Shown: piece after piece, positions 27,512 to 35,447 of the stretch | Layout: every line of letters starts with the position of its first letter | How positions within the stretch are numbered: the stretch's first letter is position 1 | Assembly (NCBI GenBank): GCA_937872315.1 | Contig: CALMST010000299.1 | Coordinates: 1-55,451 of the forward strand | From: an uncultured Ignavibacteria bacterium | GTDB taxonomy: Bacteria > Bacteroidota > Ignavibacteria > Tepidaquicellales > Tepidaquicellaceae | Direction of reading: 5' to 3' | Length of the DNA: 55,451 nt | Translations under genes and position numbers: made by a program | The notes under the pieces: generated by a model | Database searches by the model: none | Told to the model about the DNA's origin: nothing | The model's input: the letters and a program-made list of their open reading frames with translations, nothing else

Positions 27512-28363
27512 TTATTTAAAATATTTTCTAATGTAATCAGTTACCGTATATGCTTCAAGCGATCCGCTCTCTGTCTTTTCTCTGACAATTTCCATGAATT
27601 TATTAAAATGAATTTCACTTTCCGATTTATTCCTGCTCAGTGCCGCTGGATGTCCGACTATTACCAGAGTCTCATTTTTTTCAACTGCTTTTTCAAGATA
27701 CTTTTGCGCAAAATCATCAAACCCTGTATAATGCTGAGGGACGCAAACAATCCCGTCATGCATTTCCCATCTGTAAAAAAACATATCCTCGCTTCCCCTC
27801 CCGGCTAATTTCTTCCAGACAGGTTTATAGTTCTTCAAAACCCTGCACCATTTGTAATCAAGAGCATTCAGCTGTTTTAATATATACCCCATATCAGAAC
27901 CCTTGTGCAGAGGATAAAAACCCCTGTCCCCAAAACTTAATGCAAACTTTTTATACCAGCTCATTGGCCTGCTGTGAGGAGGTACAAATCCCGTAACAGA
28001 ATTTTTTATTCCGAGACACTCTTCCAGCGCATACTTACTTCTCTCCAGTGAACTGGTGATCTGCTTTTCCGACAGGTAAGGAAACCACTCATGCTTCCAT
28101 GAGTGTGATGCTATCTCATGTCCTTCACTATGGATTTTTCTGATCTGCTCAGGATTATTAAAAGGCATAACGCCTTTCTCAGCAGCAAAGCCAACACAGG
28201 CAAAGGTCATTTTTATATTTATCTCTTTTGCCCTTATCAAGATCTTTTCCACATTCTCAATCTCCTGATATATAGGATCATACTTGAAATTATATGGGAA
28301 TGTAGAATTGATCTGGCCTAATGCGGTATCGTAATCCCAGACTATCAGTAATTTTGCCGGCAT
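27512..28363 (-). CDS. polysaccharide deacetylase (CE4/NodB-like)
   Basis: The 283-residue protein has the NodB motifs: the metal and base aspartates in WDYDTAL (D10, D12), the zinc histidines in HEIASHSWKH (H87, H91), and the PPHSRP loop (128-133) as motif 3. There is no signal peptide, so it should work in the cytoplasm on a nucleotide sugar or lipid-linked intermediate rather than on exported polymer. It is followed immediately by a GNAT gene, suggesting removal of an acetyl group and replacement by another acyl. The start ATG 28361-28363 is 3 bp from the upstream GT-C stop. Confidence 0.87.
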   Translation of the reverse strand: MPAKLLIVWDYDTALGQINSTFPYNFKYDPIYQEIENVEKILIRAKEINIKMTFACVGFAAEKGVMPFNNPEQIRKIHSEGHEIASHSWKHEWFPYLSEKQITSSLERSKYALEECLGIKNSVTGFVPPHSRPMSWYKKFALSFGDRGFYPLHKGSDMGYILKQLNALDYKWCRVLKNYKPVWKKLAGRGSEDMFFYRWEMHDGIVCVPQHYTGFDDFAQKYLEKAVEKNETLVIVGHPAALSRNKSESEIHFNKFMEIVREKTESGSLEAYTVTDYIRKYFK

Positions 28364-28366
28364 TTA

Positions 28367-29809
28367 TTATTTTGGTTTAATCAGATTATATTCATCTTTA
28401 TCCTCATCTTCCCTCTTGCCGATCAGTGCGACAGCAAATACCGGAAAGAGAATATACGGAAAATTATATCTGGATCTAGTCTCGGATATCGGCATCAATG
28501 CCATTGTATAGATCAGGTAAGCCCATAAAATGTAAACGGAAAGCGATGAGAGTTTTTTATTTCTGTATAAAAATACAAAGGGAAAAAATAATATTATCCA
28601 GAAGAATAAATTTTCTATTGACTGAAAAAATCCTTCCGTATATGCGTCCAGAGGATAATTAGTGTACTGGAAAAAATAACTTATCGTCCAGTCCTGTCTT
28701 CCGGAATATTTTATCATTTTGAAAGGCATACCCTTTATTATTACATCCGGATTACTTTTGATAAAATCAAATGTTTCCTTCTGAAGAGCTTTATCAAATT
28801 CCATTTCAGACAGTTTATCATATTTGGCAATAACAGAATCAGGAACTCCATTATAATCACCAACTCTTTTCGGATCCTTCGTAACGTTACTGCTGTACAT
28901 CCCCAGACCGGTAGTCGGCATTAATCTTACTTCGCCGAACAATAAATAATTCCTGTATATCCACGGAGAATAAAATATCAGAAAGCTTATGTAAATTACA
29001 GCAAGCTTTTTTAATGCATGAAAAAGATTCTCGTCTTTGTGCTTCTCTATAAGAAACGGGACCAGTATCAGTATCATCAGAAAATTAAATCTGACATACA
29101 TCTCGGCTGTTAATAATATTCCGATCAGAACAAGCTGATACAACTTACCGGTATAGTTTTTTAATACAATGAAAAGTAAAATTATAAAAAAGAAAAATGA
29201 TAACTGGGTATTTGAGTTTGATGCCATGAAAAGCATATTCGGAGAAATGGCTATATAGGCAAATGCTATCAGTCCGGCTATGTTTCCTGTATCCCGGAAA
29301 AGATAATAGCCGCCTATCAAAACGCCAAAGGAAAACAGTATCATTATTACGGAGAAAGTCACAGGATTATTATAAATAAAAAGCCCCGCTGCAAAAACCG
29401 CCGGAAGCCCGGGCTGCCTGAAATTCCTTAACTCAATCCCGGAGAAATCATAAAACTCTCCTTCTGTCGCCATTCTCATTCCCAGCTTTTCATGCTTCTC
29501 ATAATCGCTGTCCTGTACGGGACGGTCAATCATGTCATGGACAGCAAACAATAATCTCAAAACAATTCCGGTAATCATTAGTGTTTTAAATAACTTCTGT
29601 TTGCTGATTTCAAATACATCTCTTTTAAAGATCCTCCGCACAACATAGAAAGCAGCTGCAATCAATAGTATCTCGAGTAGATAATCAGGGAATCTGTATT
29701 TTACAGCCAGCAATAACCTGTTGAATAATCCAGTAATTATCAGCAAAGCCAGAAGAATGATATTCCCCCATCTCCCCGTTGAATCATATAGCTTTAATAG
29801 TTTATTCAT
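28367..29809 (-). CDS. GT-C fold polytopic membrane glycosyltransferase (GT39-like)
   Basis: About twelve hydrophobic helices and the acidic motif VQDSDYEKH after the first helices (near residue 100 from the preferred start) identify a GT39-like GT-C enzyme that uses polyprenyl-phosphate sugars on the periplasmic side. I choose ATG 29807-29809 (MNKLLKLYDS), overlapping the WecE stop by 8 bp. A longer start at 29860 would overlap by 59 bp and add a hydrophobic lead with no clear role. It belongs to the cassette with WecE, WbqC, the PglD-like protein and the GtrB-like enzyme, and may transfer that amino sugar from Und-P (inference). Confidence 0.75.
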   Translation of the reverse strand: MNKLLKLYDSTGRWGNIILLALLIITGLFNRLLLAVKYRFPDYLLEILLIAAAFYVVRRIFKRDVFEISKQKLFKTLMITGIVLRLLFAVHDMIDRPVQDSDYEKHEKLGMRMATEGEFYDFSGIELRNFRQPGLPAVFAAGLFIYNNPVTFSVIMILFSFGVLIGGYYLFRDTGNIAGLIAFAYIAISPNMLFMASNSNTQLSFFFFIILLFIVLKNYTGKLYQLVLIGILLTAEMYVRFNFLMILILVPFLIEKHKDENLFHALKKLAVIYISFLIFYSPWIYRNYLLFGEVRLMPTTGLGMYSSNVTKDPKRVGDYNGVPDSVIAKYDKLSEMEFDKALQKETFDFIKSNPDVIIKGMPFKMIKYSGRQDWTISYFFQYTNYPLDAYTEGFFQSIENLFFWIILFFPFVFLYRNKKLSSLSVYILWAYLIYTMALMPISETRSRYNFPYILFPVFAVALIGKREDEDKDEYNLIKPK

Positions 29810-30947
29810 TTTCCGGATAATAATTTTTAATGTTGGTAATAACGTAGTCCAGATCTTCATCCGTTAGCTCATAATAAAATGGAAGTCTTAACAAATGTTC
29901 AGTATAAAAATCTGAATACTTAAATTCATTGTCACCGTTTTTATCTTTATAGAACTTACTTTTATTGAGTGAGAGATAATGAAACACTGCATCAATACCT
30001 TTTGATTTAAGATGTTTGATAAGCCCGGATCTGTCTTCAGGAGTTCTGCAGAGAATGTAAAACATGTGAGCATTATTGGTTGCATATTCCGGAATTTTCT
30101 GAAATCTCAGATACCCCTTTTCCGCAAGACCTGATAAATTCTTATAATAATATTCCCATATATGCTTTCTCTTCTTCTGAATGTCCTCTAGATTTTCCAG
30201 CTGTGCATAGAGAAAAGCCGCAATTATATCAGATGGCAGAAAAGATGATCCTATATCAACCCATCCGTATTTATCCACTTCACCTCTGAAAAAAGCTGAC
30301 CTGTTTGTTCCCTTCTCCCTTATAATTTCCGCCCTGCCGGAAAATGTCCCGTCATTAATTACAAGCATACCGCCTTCGCCTGATATTACATTCTTGGTTT
30401 CATGAAAAGAGAAAGCTGCAAGATGACCTATGGAACCCAATGGTCTGCCTTTGTAAAAAGAATCAACAGACTGCGCAGCATCTTCGACTACATATAAATT
30501 ATTCTTTTCCGCGATTTCCATTAACGGATCCATATCGACTGCTATGCCCGCATAATGCACCACAACAATTGCCTTTGTCTTATCGGTGATCAGACTTTCT
30601 ATTTTTTGAATGTCAATGTTCGGCGTCCCCTCTTCACTGTCGCAAAATACTATCTTTGCTCCTCTCAGTACAAATGCATTAACTGATGAAACAAAAGTGT
30701 AAGCTGGCGCAATCACTTCATCCCCGGGTTTTATCTCAAGCAGTATCGCTGCCATTTCAAGAGCGTCTGTACATGAAGTGGTAAGCAATACCTTTTCAAA
30801 ACCGTAACGCTTTTCAAAAAAACCATGACACTTCTTTGTGAAAATTCCGTCCCCTGAAATTTTCCGTGTCTGAACAGATTCAAGAATATACTCAGTCTCT
30901 TTACCGGTCAGATAAGGTTTGTTAAATCCTATTTTTCTCTTTTCCAA
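29802..30947 (-). CDS. wecE: TDP-4-keto-6-deoxy-D-glucose (dTDP-Fuc4N) transaminase WecE/RffA
   Basis: The 381-residue protein follows WecE closely along its length: ISGDGIFTKKC, VLLTTSCTDALEMAAILL, AFVLRGAKIVF, VHYAGIAVDMD, VVEDAAQ (D156), SFHETKN with the PLP Lys (K185), IREKGTNRSAFFRGEVDKY and NAHMFYI. WecE makes dTDP-4-amino-4,6-dideoxy-D-galactose from dTDP-4-keto-6-deoxyglucose with glutamate. The PglD-like acetyltransferase two genes upstream could then give dTDP-Fuc4NAc. No RmlA or RmlB is in the window to supply the substrate. Start is TTG 30945-30947. Confidence 0.92.
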   Translation of the reverse strand: MEKRKIGFNKPYLTGKETEYILESVQTRKISGDGIFTKKCHGFFEKRYGFEKVLLTTSCTDALEMAAILLEIKPGDEVIAPAYTFVSSVNAFVLRGAKIVFCDSEEGTPNIDIQKIESLITDKTKAIVVVHYAGIAVDMDPLMEIAEKNNLYVVEDAAQSVDSFYKGRPLGSIGHLAAFSFHETKNVISGEGGMLVINDGTFSGRAEIIREKGTNRSAFFRGEVDKYGWVDIGSSFLPSDIIAAFLYAQLENLEDIQKKRKHIWEYYYKNLSGLAEKGYLRFQKIPEYATNNAHMFYILCRTPEDRSGLIKHLKSKGIDAVFHYLSLNKSKFYKDKNGDNEFKYSDFYTEHLLRLPFYYELTDEDLDYVITNIKNYYPENE

Positions 30948-30978
30948 ATTTTAATAAATATTTTATCGATTGATTTTA

Positions 30979-31881
30979 TTATTCCAGTATTGCCAGTCCG
31001 AATCCTGATTTACCATGGCTGTTGCCGTTATACAACATATAAGTATTTTCTTTATGTGTTAAAACAAACGGATAACACACCATCTCTGAATCCCATCCTT
31101 CCTCTGAAGCTTTTATTCCGGAGTTTAAATTGTCAGACTCCCAGTTGATCCCGTCATTACTTCCGGAATAACCAATTTTATACTTCGAACCGTCTCCGCT
31201 CCTGTATGAATACCACATATGATACTTTCCGTCTTTAATCAATAATGCCGGTCTTGAAAATGCCTGAGCTTTTCCGATCTCATAAGGAATAGCCAATCCC
31301 TTCCTGTCCCAGTTAACCCCGTCTTTTGATTCAGCATATTTGATCACATGTATCATCTCTCCGTTTTCAGAACTCCAGTCTATAGTTGTGCCATACCACA
31401 TTTTGTATATTCCATTCTCAAATATCACATAAGGATATGACAGACTTACAGGATCTTCTTCATCTGTTGTGATAAAAGGTTTAGCAGGATCGAGAAACAA
31501 TTCCGAATTTTTGTTTCTCAAAATCAACCTGCCTATGTCTCCTCTCCAGTGCATGCCTTCGGGACACTGCCAGCCCATGAATAAGATGTATTCATTTTCA
31601 CCGGTTTTATAAGAACCGCCGATGCTCACTCCATGCGAATAAAAAGTATCGTCTTCCCCGTATTTAAAAACTGGTTTTTTATGATCATATACAATTTCGT
31701 TTTTTATTATGTCAATATCCGCATAGGATACTGAAGATCTGTTATCTGCATTTCTTCCATTGTAAAATATCCTGTAAACATCATCATGCAAAAAAAGCGC
31801 AAGAGGATTTGAAGAATGAGTCAGCAAAAAAGGATCATCATTTTCAGGAAGATAGATACGTCCCAGCTTATTCCATTTCAT
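30979..31881 (-). CDS. five-bladed beta-propeller glycosidase-like protein (GH43/GH32 clan fold)
   Basis: The 300-residue protein has repeated blade signatures: LSYPYVIFENGIYKMWYGT, SRPALLIKDGKYHMWYSYR and CYPFVLTHKENTYMLYNGN, plus DPFLLTHSSNPLALF at the start. This is the pattern of GH43/GH32-like propellers. There is no signal peptide, so it is cytoplasmic, unlike degradative glycosidases. Homologous propellers occur in surface-glycan loci with no known function, to my knowledge. It sits between WecE and a PglD-like acetyltransferase, so it could be a transferase or a binding protein for this sugar rather than a hydrolase. Function is unassigned. Confidence 0.7.
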   Translation of the reverse strand: MKWNKLGRIYLPENDDPFLLTHSSNPLALFLHDDVYRIFYNGRNADNRSSVSYADIDIIKNEIVYDHKKPVFKYGEDDTFYSHGVSIGGSYKTGENEYILFMGWQCPEGMHWRGDIGRLILRNKNSELFLDPAKPFITTDEEDPVSLSYPYVIFENGIYKMWYGTTIDWSSENGEMIHVIKYAESKDGVNWDRKGLAIPYEIGKAQAFSRPALLIKDGKYHMWYSYRSGDGSKYKIGYSGSNDGINWESDNLNSGIKASEEGWDSEMVCYPFVLTHKENTYMLYNGNSHGKSGFGLAILE

Positions 31882-31910
31882 GAATTGTAATTTTAAATTT
31901 ATCTGATCTG

Positions 31911-32579
31911 TCAGGATATCTTTATCTCATCGCTCTTTTTTTCAAAGAGAGTTGACCGTGCCGGAAGGTAAACACCTTTCTCGACCGTGTCTTTCATAAT
32001 AATGGCACCAGCCGCTATAAGAGTCTCCGGAGCAATTGTTATCCCGTCACGGATAGTTGCATTCACTCCTATGAAACAGTTATTCCTGATCTTTACAAAA
32101 CCGGAAACCACCGCATGAGAAGTTATAAAATTATGGTCATCTATTTCCACATCATGACCTATATGATTCCCGCTCCACAGGACTACATTGTTTCCGATCT
32201 TTACATATGGCTGGATAGTATTATCCTCCAGAATAAAACAATTATCACCAGCCGGAAATTGTGAAAGAAACGAACACCTGGAGCTGATGTAATTTGCCAT
32301 TGCATATCCTTTAGCTTTGCTTTCATTATACATTTTTTCCCGTATCTTATTCATGTCAGTATATCCCACTGCCACAAATGCTTCATACTCACCGGGAGGA
32401 TATTTTTTTTCTATATCTTCAAATGCTTCCACAGGAAGTCCTTCAAATGTATTACCGGAAATATATTTTTCATTTACGGAGAATGCAACAACTTCTTTAT
32501 CCGAATCAATATCAAAAAAATATCTGGCAAGTCTGGCATTTGATGTATTACCTATTATTATTAATTTTTTCTTATCCAT
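31911..32579 (-). CDS. PglD/NeuD-like sugar acetyltransferase
   Basis: An N-terminal Rossmann-like PglD_N domain (residues 1-90, KKLIIIGNTSNARLARYF) is followed by left-handed beta-helix repeats. The candidate catalytic His lies in NHIGHDVEIDDH (H142). The end, LIAAGAIIMKDTVEKGVYLPA, is typical. Family members acetylate the 4-amino group of UDP/dTDP-amino sugars or sialic acid using acetyl-CoA. As neighbour of WecE, dTDP-Fuc4N is the obvious substrate, but the 4-amino-trideoxy sugar made by the CapD/PglE-like pair is a second possibility. Confidence 0.87.
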   Translation of the reverse strand: MDKKKLIIIGNTSNARLARYFFDIDSDKEVVAFSVNEKYISGNTFEGLPVEAFEDIEKKYPPGEYEAFVAVGYTDMNKIREKMYNESKAKGYAMANYISSRCSFLSQFPAGDNCFILEDNTIQPYVKIGNNVVLWSGNHIGHDVEIDDHNFITSHAVVSGFVKIRNNCFIGVNATIRDGITIAPETLIAAGAIIMKDTVEKGVYLPARSTLFEKKSDEIKIS

Positions 32580-32624
32580 ATTTATTTATCAGTTTTTGTT
32601 ATCTGTTAATTGTTATTTTCTGCA

Positions 32625-33314
32625 TTAAAATGATTTCATGAATTTTATAGTATCAGGACCCTCATTGAATATAAGATCAAGTATGCTCACGGCATGAGTG
32701 AATTCTCCGTGAAGCTGCCTGTACTCAGGATATCCCGAATAATCAAAATAATGCACTTTGATGTTTTCTTTATCGAAAAGCTCTTCGTTCATATATGCCT
32801 TTGCCGCGGGTCCGGAATAATAATCGGTAGCTCCTTCCTTTTTGCAAATATCAACAAGCCGCTCCGTCTTCTCCTCCAGTAATTTGAATTCAGAAGACCA
32901 TTTCATCTCAGTCCTGATACCAAGTATTTCACATATAGCTTTGATAAAGTTATAATTTATTTTACTCAGGTATTCTTCATCTGAGTTAAGATAAAGCTCC
33001 TCGAATATTTTCTTATACTCGTTAAAATATTTTGCTTTGGAATAATTATGCACTATTGTGTTCCAGTGCTTCTCTCCCCAGTCCGGTTCGCTGACCTTTG
33101 TTTCATTTATCTTCTGAAAATATTTCCCTTTTACTTCAACAGGTATGCTGAGCCATTTTAAACCGTCTTTAGTTTTGATCTGATTCCTGTTTCGCCAGTC
33201 CCTTCTTGTATACTGCATGTCATCATACAGAACGAATTCATCCGCCATGTTTATAGAATCAAAATATCCCTTCCATGGAATGTAGTTGGATTGCGTTATT
33301 ATTATTTTTTTCAA
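32625..33314 (-). CDS. WbqC-family protein
   Basis: The 229-residue protein starts IIITQSNYIPWKGYFDSINMAD and continues FVLYDDMQYTRRDWRNRNQIK, the signature of the WbqC family. Members are found in O-antigen and capsule loci near amino-sugar aminotransferases, but their reaction is not established, to my knowledge. Here it is in a run with WecE, a PglD-like acetyltransferase and a GtrB-like enzyme. Start is TTG 33312-33314, giving MKKIIITQSN. I assign the family with high confidence and no function. Confidence 0.9.
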   Translation of the reverse strand: MKKIIITQSNYIPWKGYFDSINMADEFVLYDDMQYTRRDWRNRNQIKTKDGLKWLSIPVEVKGKYFQKINETKVSEPDWGEKHWNTIVHNYSKAKYFNEYKKIFEELYLNSDEEYLSKINYNFIKAICEILGIRTEMKWSSEFKLLEEKTERLVDICKKEGATDYYSGPAAKAYMNEELFDKENIKVHYFDYSGYPEYRQLHGEFTHAVSILDLIFNEGPDTIKFMKSF

Positions 33315-33320
33315 ATGTAA

Positions 33321-34259
33321 TTAAAGATTTATTTTTTTCTCAATAATATAAAGTGGTCTGTCTTTGGTCTGCTCAAATATCTTTCCGATATAGATCCCTG
33401 CTATGCCAATGCTCATAAGTATCAGTCCTGTAGAGAAAAGTATAGCTACAATTATACTTGGCCATCCCGGCTGATATTTCAGAAGAAAATAACTTACGGC
33501 TATAAACAATGAAGCTAAAAATGATAATATGGAAATTACAAGACCGGTATAGATCGAAAGCCTTAAAAGTTTATCCGAATAAGATGTCCAACCCTGTAAA
33601 GCAGTCAAAAATAATTTGGATACAGAGTATGTAGAAGTTCCTTCGAATCTTTCTCTGTGCTCTACCGGAACATATGTGGAACTGAATCCCACCCATTTCA
33701 GCAGCTGTATATACAATCTGTCCTGATCCTTTAATTTCAGGAATTCATCCTTTACTCTTCTGCTGATCATTGTCATGGATCCGACATCAAGGTCATAATC
33801 TTTATTCGAAAACAAACTGAACAATGTATTATAGATCTTGGCTGTTATTTTTTTAAAGAATGAATGTTTCCTTCCGATCCGTTTCGTGAAAACAACATCA
33901 TAACCTTTATTGAATTCATCAAAAAGTTTCTTAATATGAGCCGGATCATCCTGAAGATCACAATCCATTATTACTATAATATCACCTGAAGCCTGACTCA
34001 AACCGGCGGTTATTGCATAATGCTGTCCGAAATTTCTGCTGAGCTTTACGCCTTTAACAAAATCATATTTCTTACAATTTTCCTCAACCTTCTCCCAGGT
34101 GCCGTCACCGCTGCCGTCTTCCGGAAGCACTATTTCAAAATCACCGGTGATCCTGCTTAATTCTTCTGATAGTCTTTTTACAAGTTCATCAACGATCTTT
34201 TCAGACTTATAAACAGGACTTACTATTGATATTGAAACCGGTCTTTCAGTATTATTCAT
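33321..34259 (-). CDS. GT2 polyprenyl-phosphate sugar transferase (GtrB/ArnC-like)
   Basis: The GT-A domain has SIVSPVYKSEKIV near the start, VLPEDGSGDGTW and the DXD region VIMDCDLQDDP. Two C-terminal transmembrane helices (about 235-260 and 268-295) precede the typical IGIAGIYIGKIFEQTKDRPLYII, as in GtrB and ArnC. Such enzymes load a nucleotide sugar onto undecaprenyl phosphate. It opens the WbqC/PglD-like/WecE/GT-C run, so Fuc4N(Ac) is a candidate cargo. No GtrA flippase gene is adjacent. Confidence 0.88.
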   Translation of the reverse strand: MNNTERPVSISIVSPVYKSEKIVDELVKRLSEELSRITGDFEIVLPEDGSGDGTWEKVEENCKKYDFVKGVKLSRNFGQHYAITAGLSQASGDIIVIMDCDLQDDPAHIKKLFDEFNKGYDVVFTKRIGRKHSFFKKITAKIYNTLFSLFSNKDYDLDVGSMTMISRRVKDEFLKLKDQDRLYIQLLKWVGFSSTYVPVEHRERFEGTSTYSVSKLFLTALQGWTSYSDKLLRLSIYTGLVISILSFLASLFIAVSYFLLKYQPGWPSIIVAILFSTGLILMSIGIAGIYIGKIFEQTKDRPLYIIEKKINL

Positions 34260-34261
34260 TT

Positions 34262-35443
34262 TCAGGGTTTAAAAAAATTAATGAATCTTTCTTTCTGATC
34301 TTCCAGATTAAAATCAGTTTCAATTCTCCTCCTTGCATTTAATGCTATCTCTTTTCTCTTCTCTTCAGACAAATTCATGATCATTTCTATTTTATCCGCA
34401 AAGGCTGCCGGATTTCTTTTTTCTGAGATCCAGCCGGTCTTCTCATCGATCACATTTTCCTTTAAACCGTCTGCATCACTTACCACACACAGAAGGCCTT
34501 TTGCCTGAGCCTCCAGCACTGATCCGCAAAATCCTTCCTGCATGCTGGTCTGAAGATATATATCAGCTTTTTCCATCATTTCATTAATTTCACCGTGAGA
34601 TTTCTTTCCGTGAAAAATGACATCTTTCTCCAATCCAAGCTGATAAGCGCAAAATATAAGACGCTCCAGTTCAGGTCCTGAACCCGCAATATTATATGTC
34701 ACTTCTGCTCCTCTATTTTTCAGTTTTCCGACAGCTGAGATTGCAGTTTCATAATCCTTTATCCAGTTAAGTCTCCCGACTGTCAGAAGATTTAGTTTTT
34801 TGTTAATCTTTCCCGGCTCACTTTTCAGGCTGAACTGTTTTAAATCAATGGCAGGTGAAATTTTTTCAAACGGTACATCTTCCGGCAATCCTGTTTTTAA
34901 GGCTTTATCCCTGAGGTAATCTGAAATAGTATGAACTTTATCTGTTTTCTTCCATGCCCTGACATAGCATCCGGGATTTTTTAACGGATAAACATTTACA
35001 TCGTATCCTCTTAAGCTCACGCTCATTTCCGCACCGATTGCTTTGGCGGTATTTTCCCTCCTTAATGTCATTGTCATAAATCCAAAATGCAGCCTGTCAA
35101 CTTTCTCCGACAGAATATGTGAATTGATATAAACAGATTTTAATGAATCAGAAAATGAAATACCATCTCCCCTTTCCAGCTCAAACAGTCTTCTGGAATT
35201 TTTGTAATTCAATAAAAAGGTTTTTAATAAAATTACCGGGATAAAGAATAACTGTTTGAATTTACTTTCTTCATAAACAGGATAGGCGCTCTTTATTTTA
35301 CATTTAATTTCATCACTGTCATCACCGGGTTTATTACTGAAAACTGTTACTTCAAATCCCGCATCTGTCAGATTCCTGATCTTATATTTGAAAAATGTTT
35401 CTGAATACTGTGGAGCTTCAGGTAATACAAGACCTATCTTCAT
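34262..35443 (-). CDS. GT4 glycosyltransferase
   Basis: This 393-residue GT-B enzyme carries LLTVGRLNWIKDYETAI at the start of the donor domain and QEGFCGSVLEAQAKGLLCV as EX7E motif. The N-terminal domain resembles colanic-acid WcaL-like acceptors (MKIGLVLPEAPQYSETFF). It is 2 bp from the GtrB-like gene downstream. Donor sugar unknown. Confidence 0.88.
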   Translation of the reverse strand: MKIGLVLPEAPQYSETFFKYKIRNLTDAGFEVTVFSNKPGDDSDEIKCKIKSAYPVYEESKFKQLFFIPVILLKTFLLNYKNSRRLFELERGDGISFSDSLKSVYINSHILSEKVDRLHFGFMTMTLRRENTAKAIGAEMSVSLRGYDVNVYPLKNPGCYVRAWKKTDKVHTISDYLRDKALKTGLPEDVPFEKISPAIDLKQFSLKSEPGKINKKLNLLTVGRLNWIKDYETAISAVGKLKNRGAEVTYNIAGSGPELERLIFCAYQLGLEKDVIFHGKKSHGEINEMMEKADIYLQTSMQEGFCGSVLEAQAKGLLCVVSDADGLKENVIDEKTGWISEKRNPAAFADKIEMIMNLSEEKRKEIALNARRRIETDFNLEDQKERFINFFKP

Positions 35444-35447
35444 CTTC

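Noticed and set aside
29810-29860. Longer start of the GT-C gene
   Set aside because: It would overlap WecE by 59 bp; ATG 29809 gives the usual short overlap.
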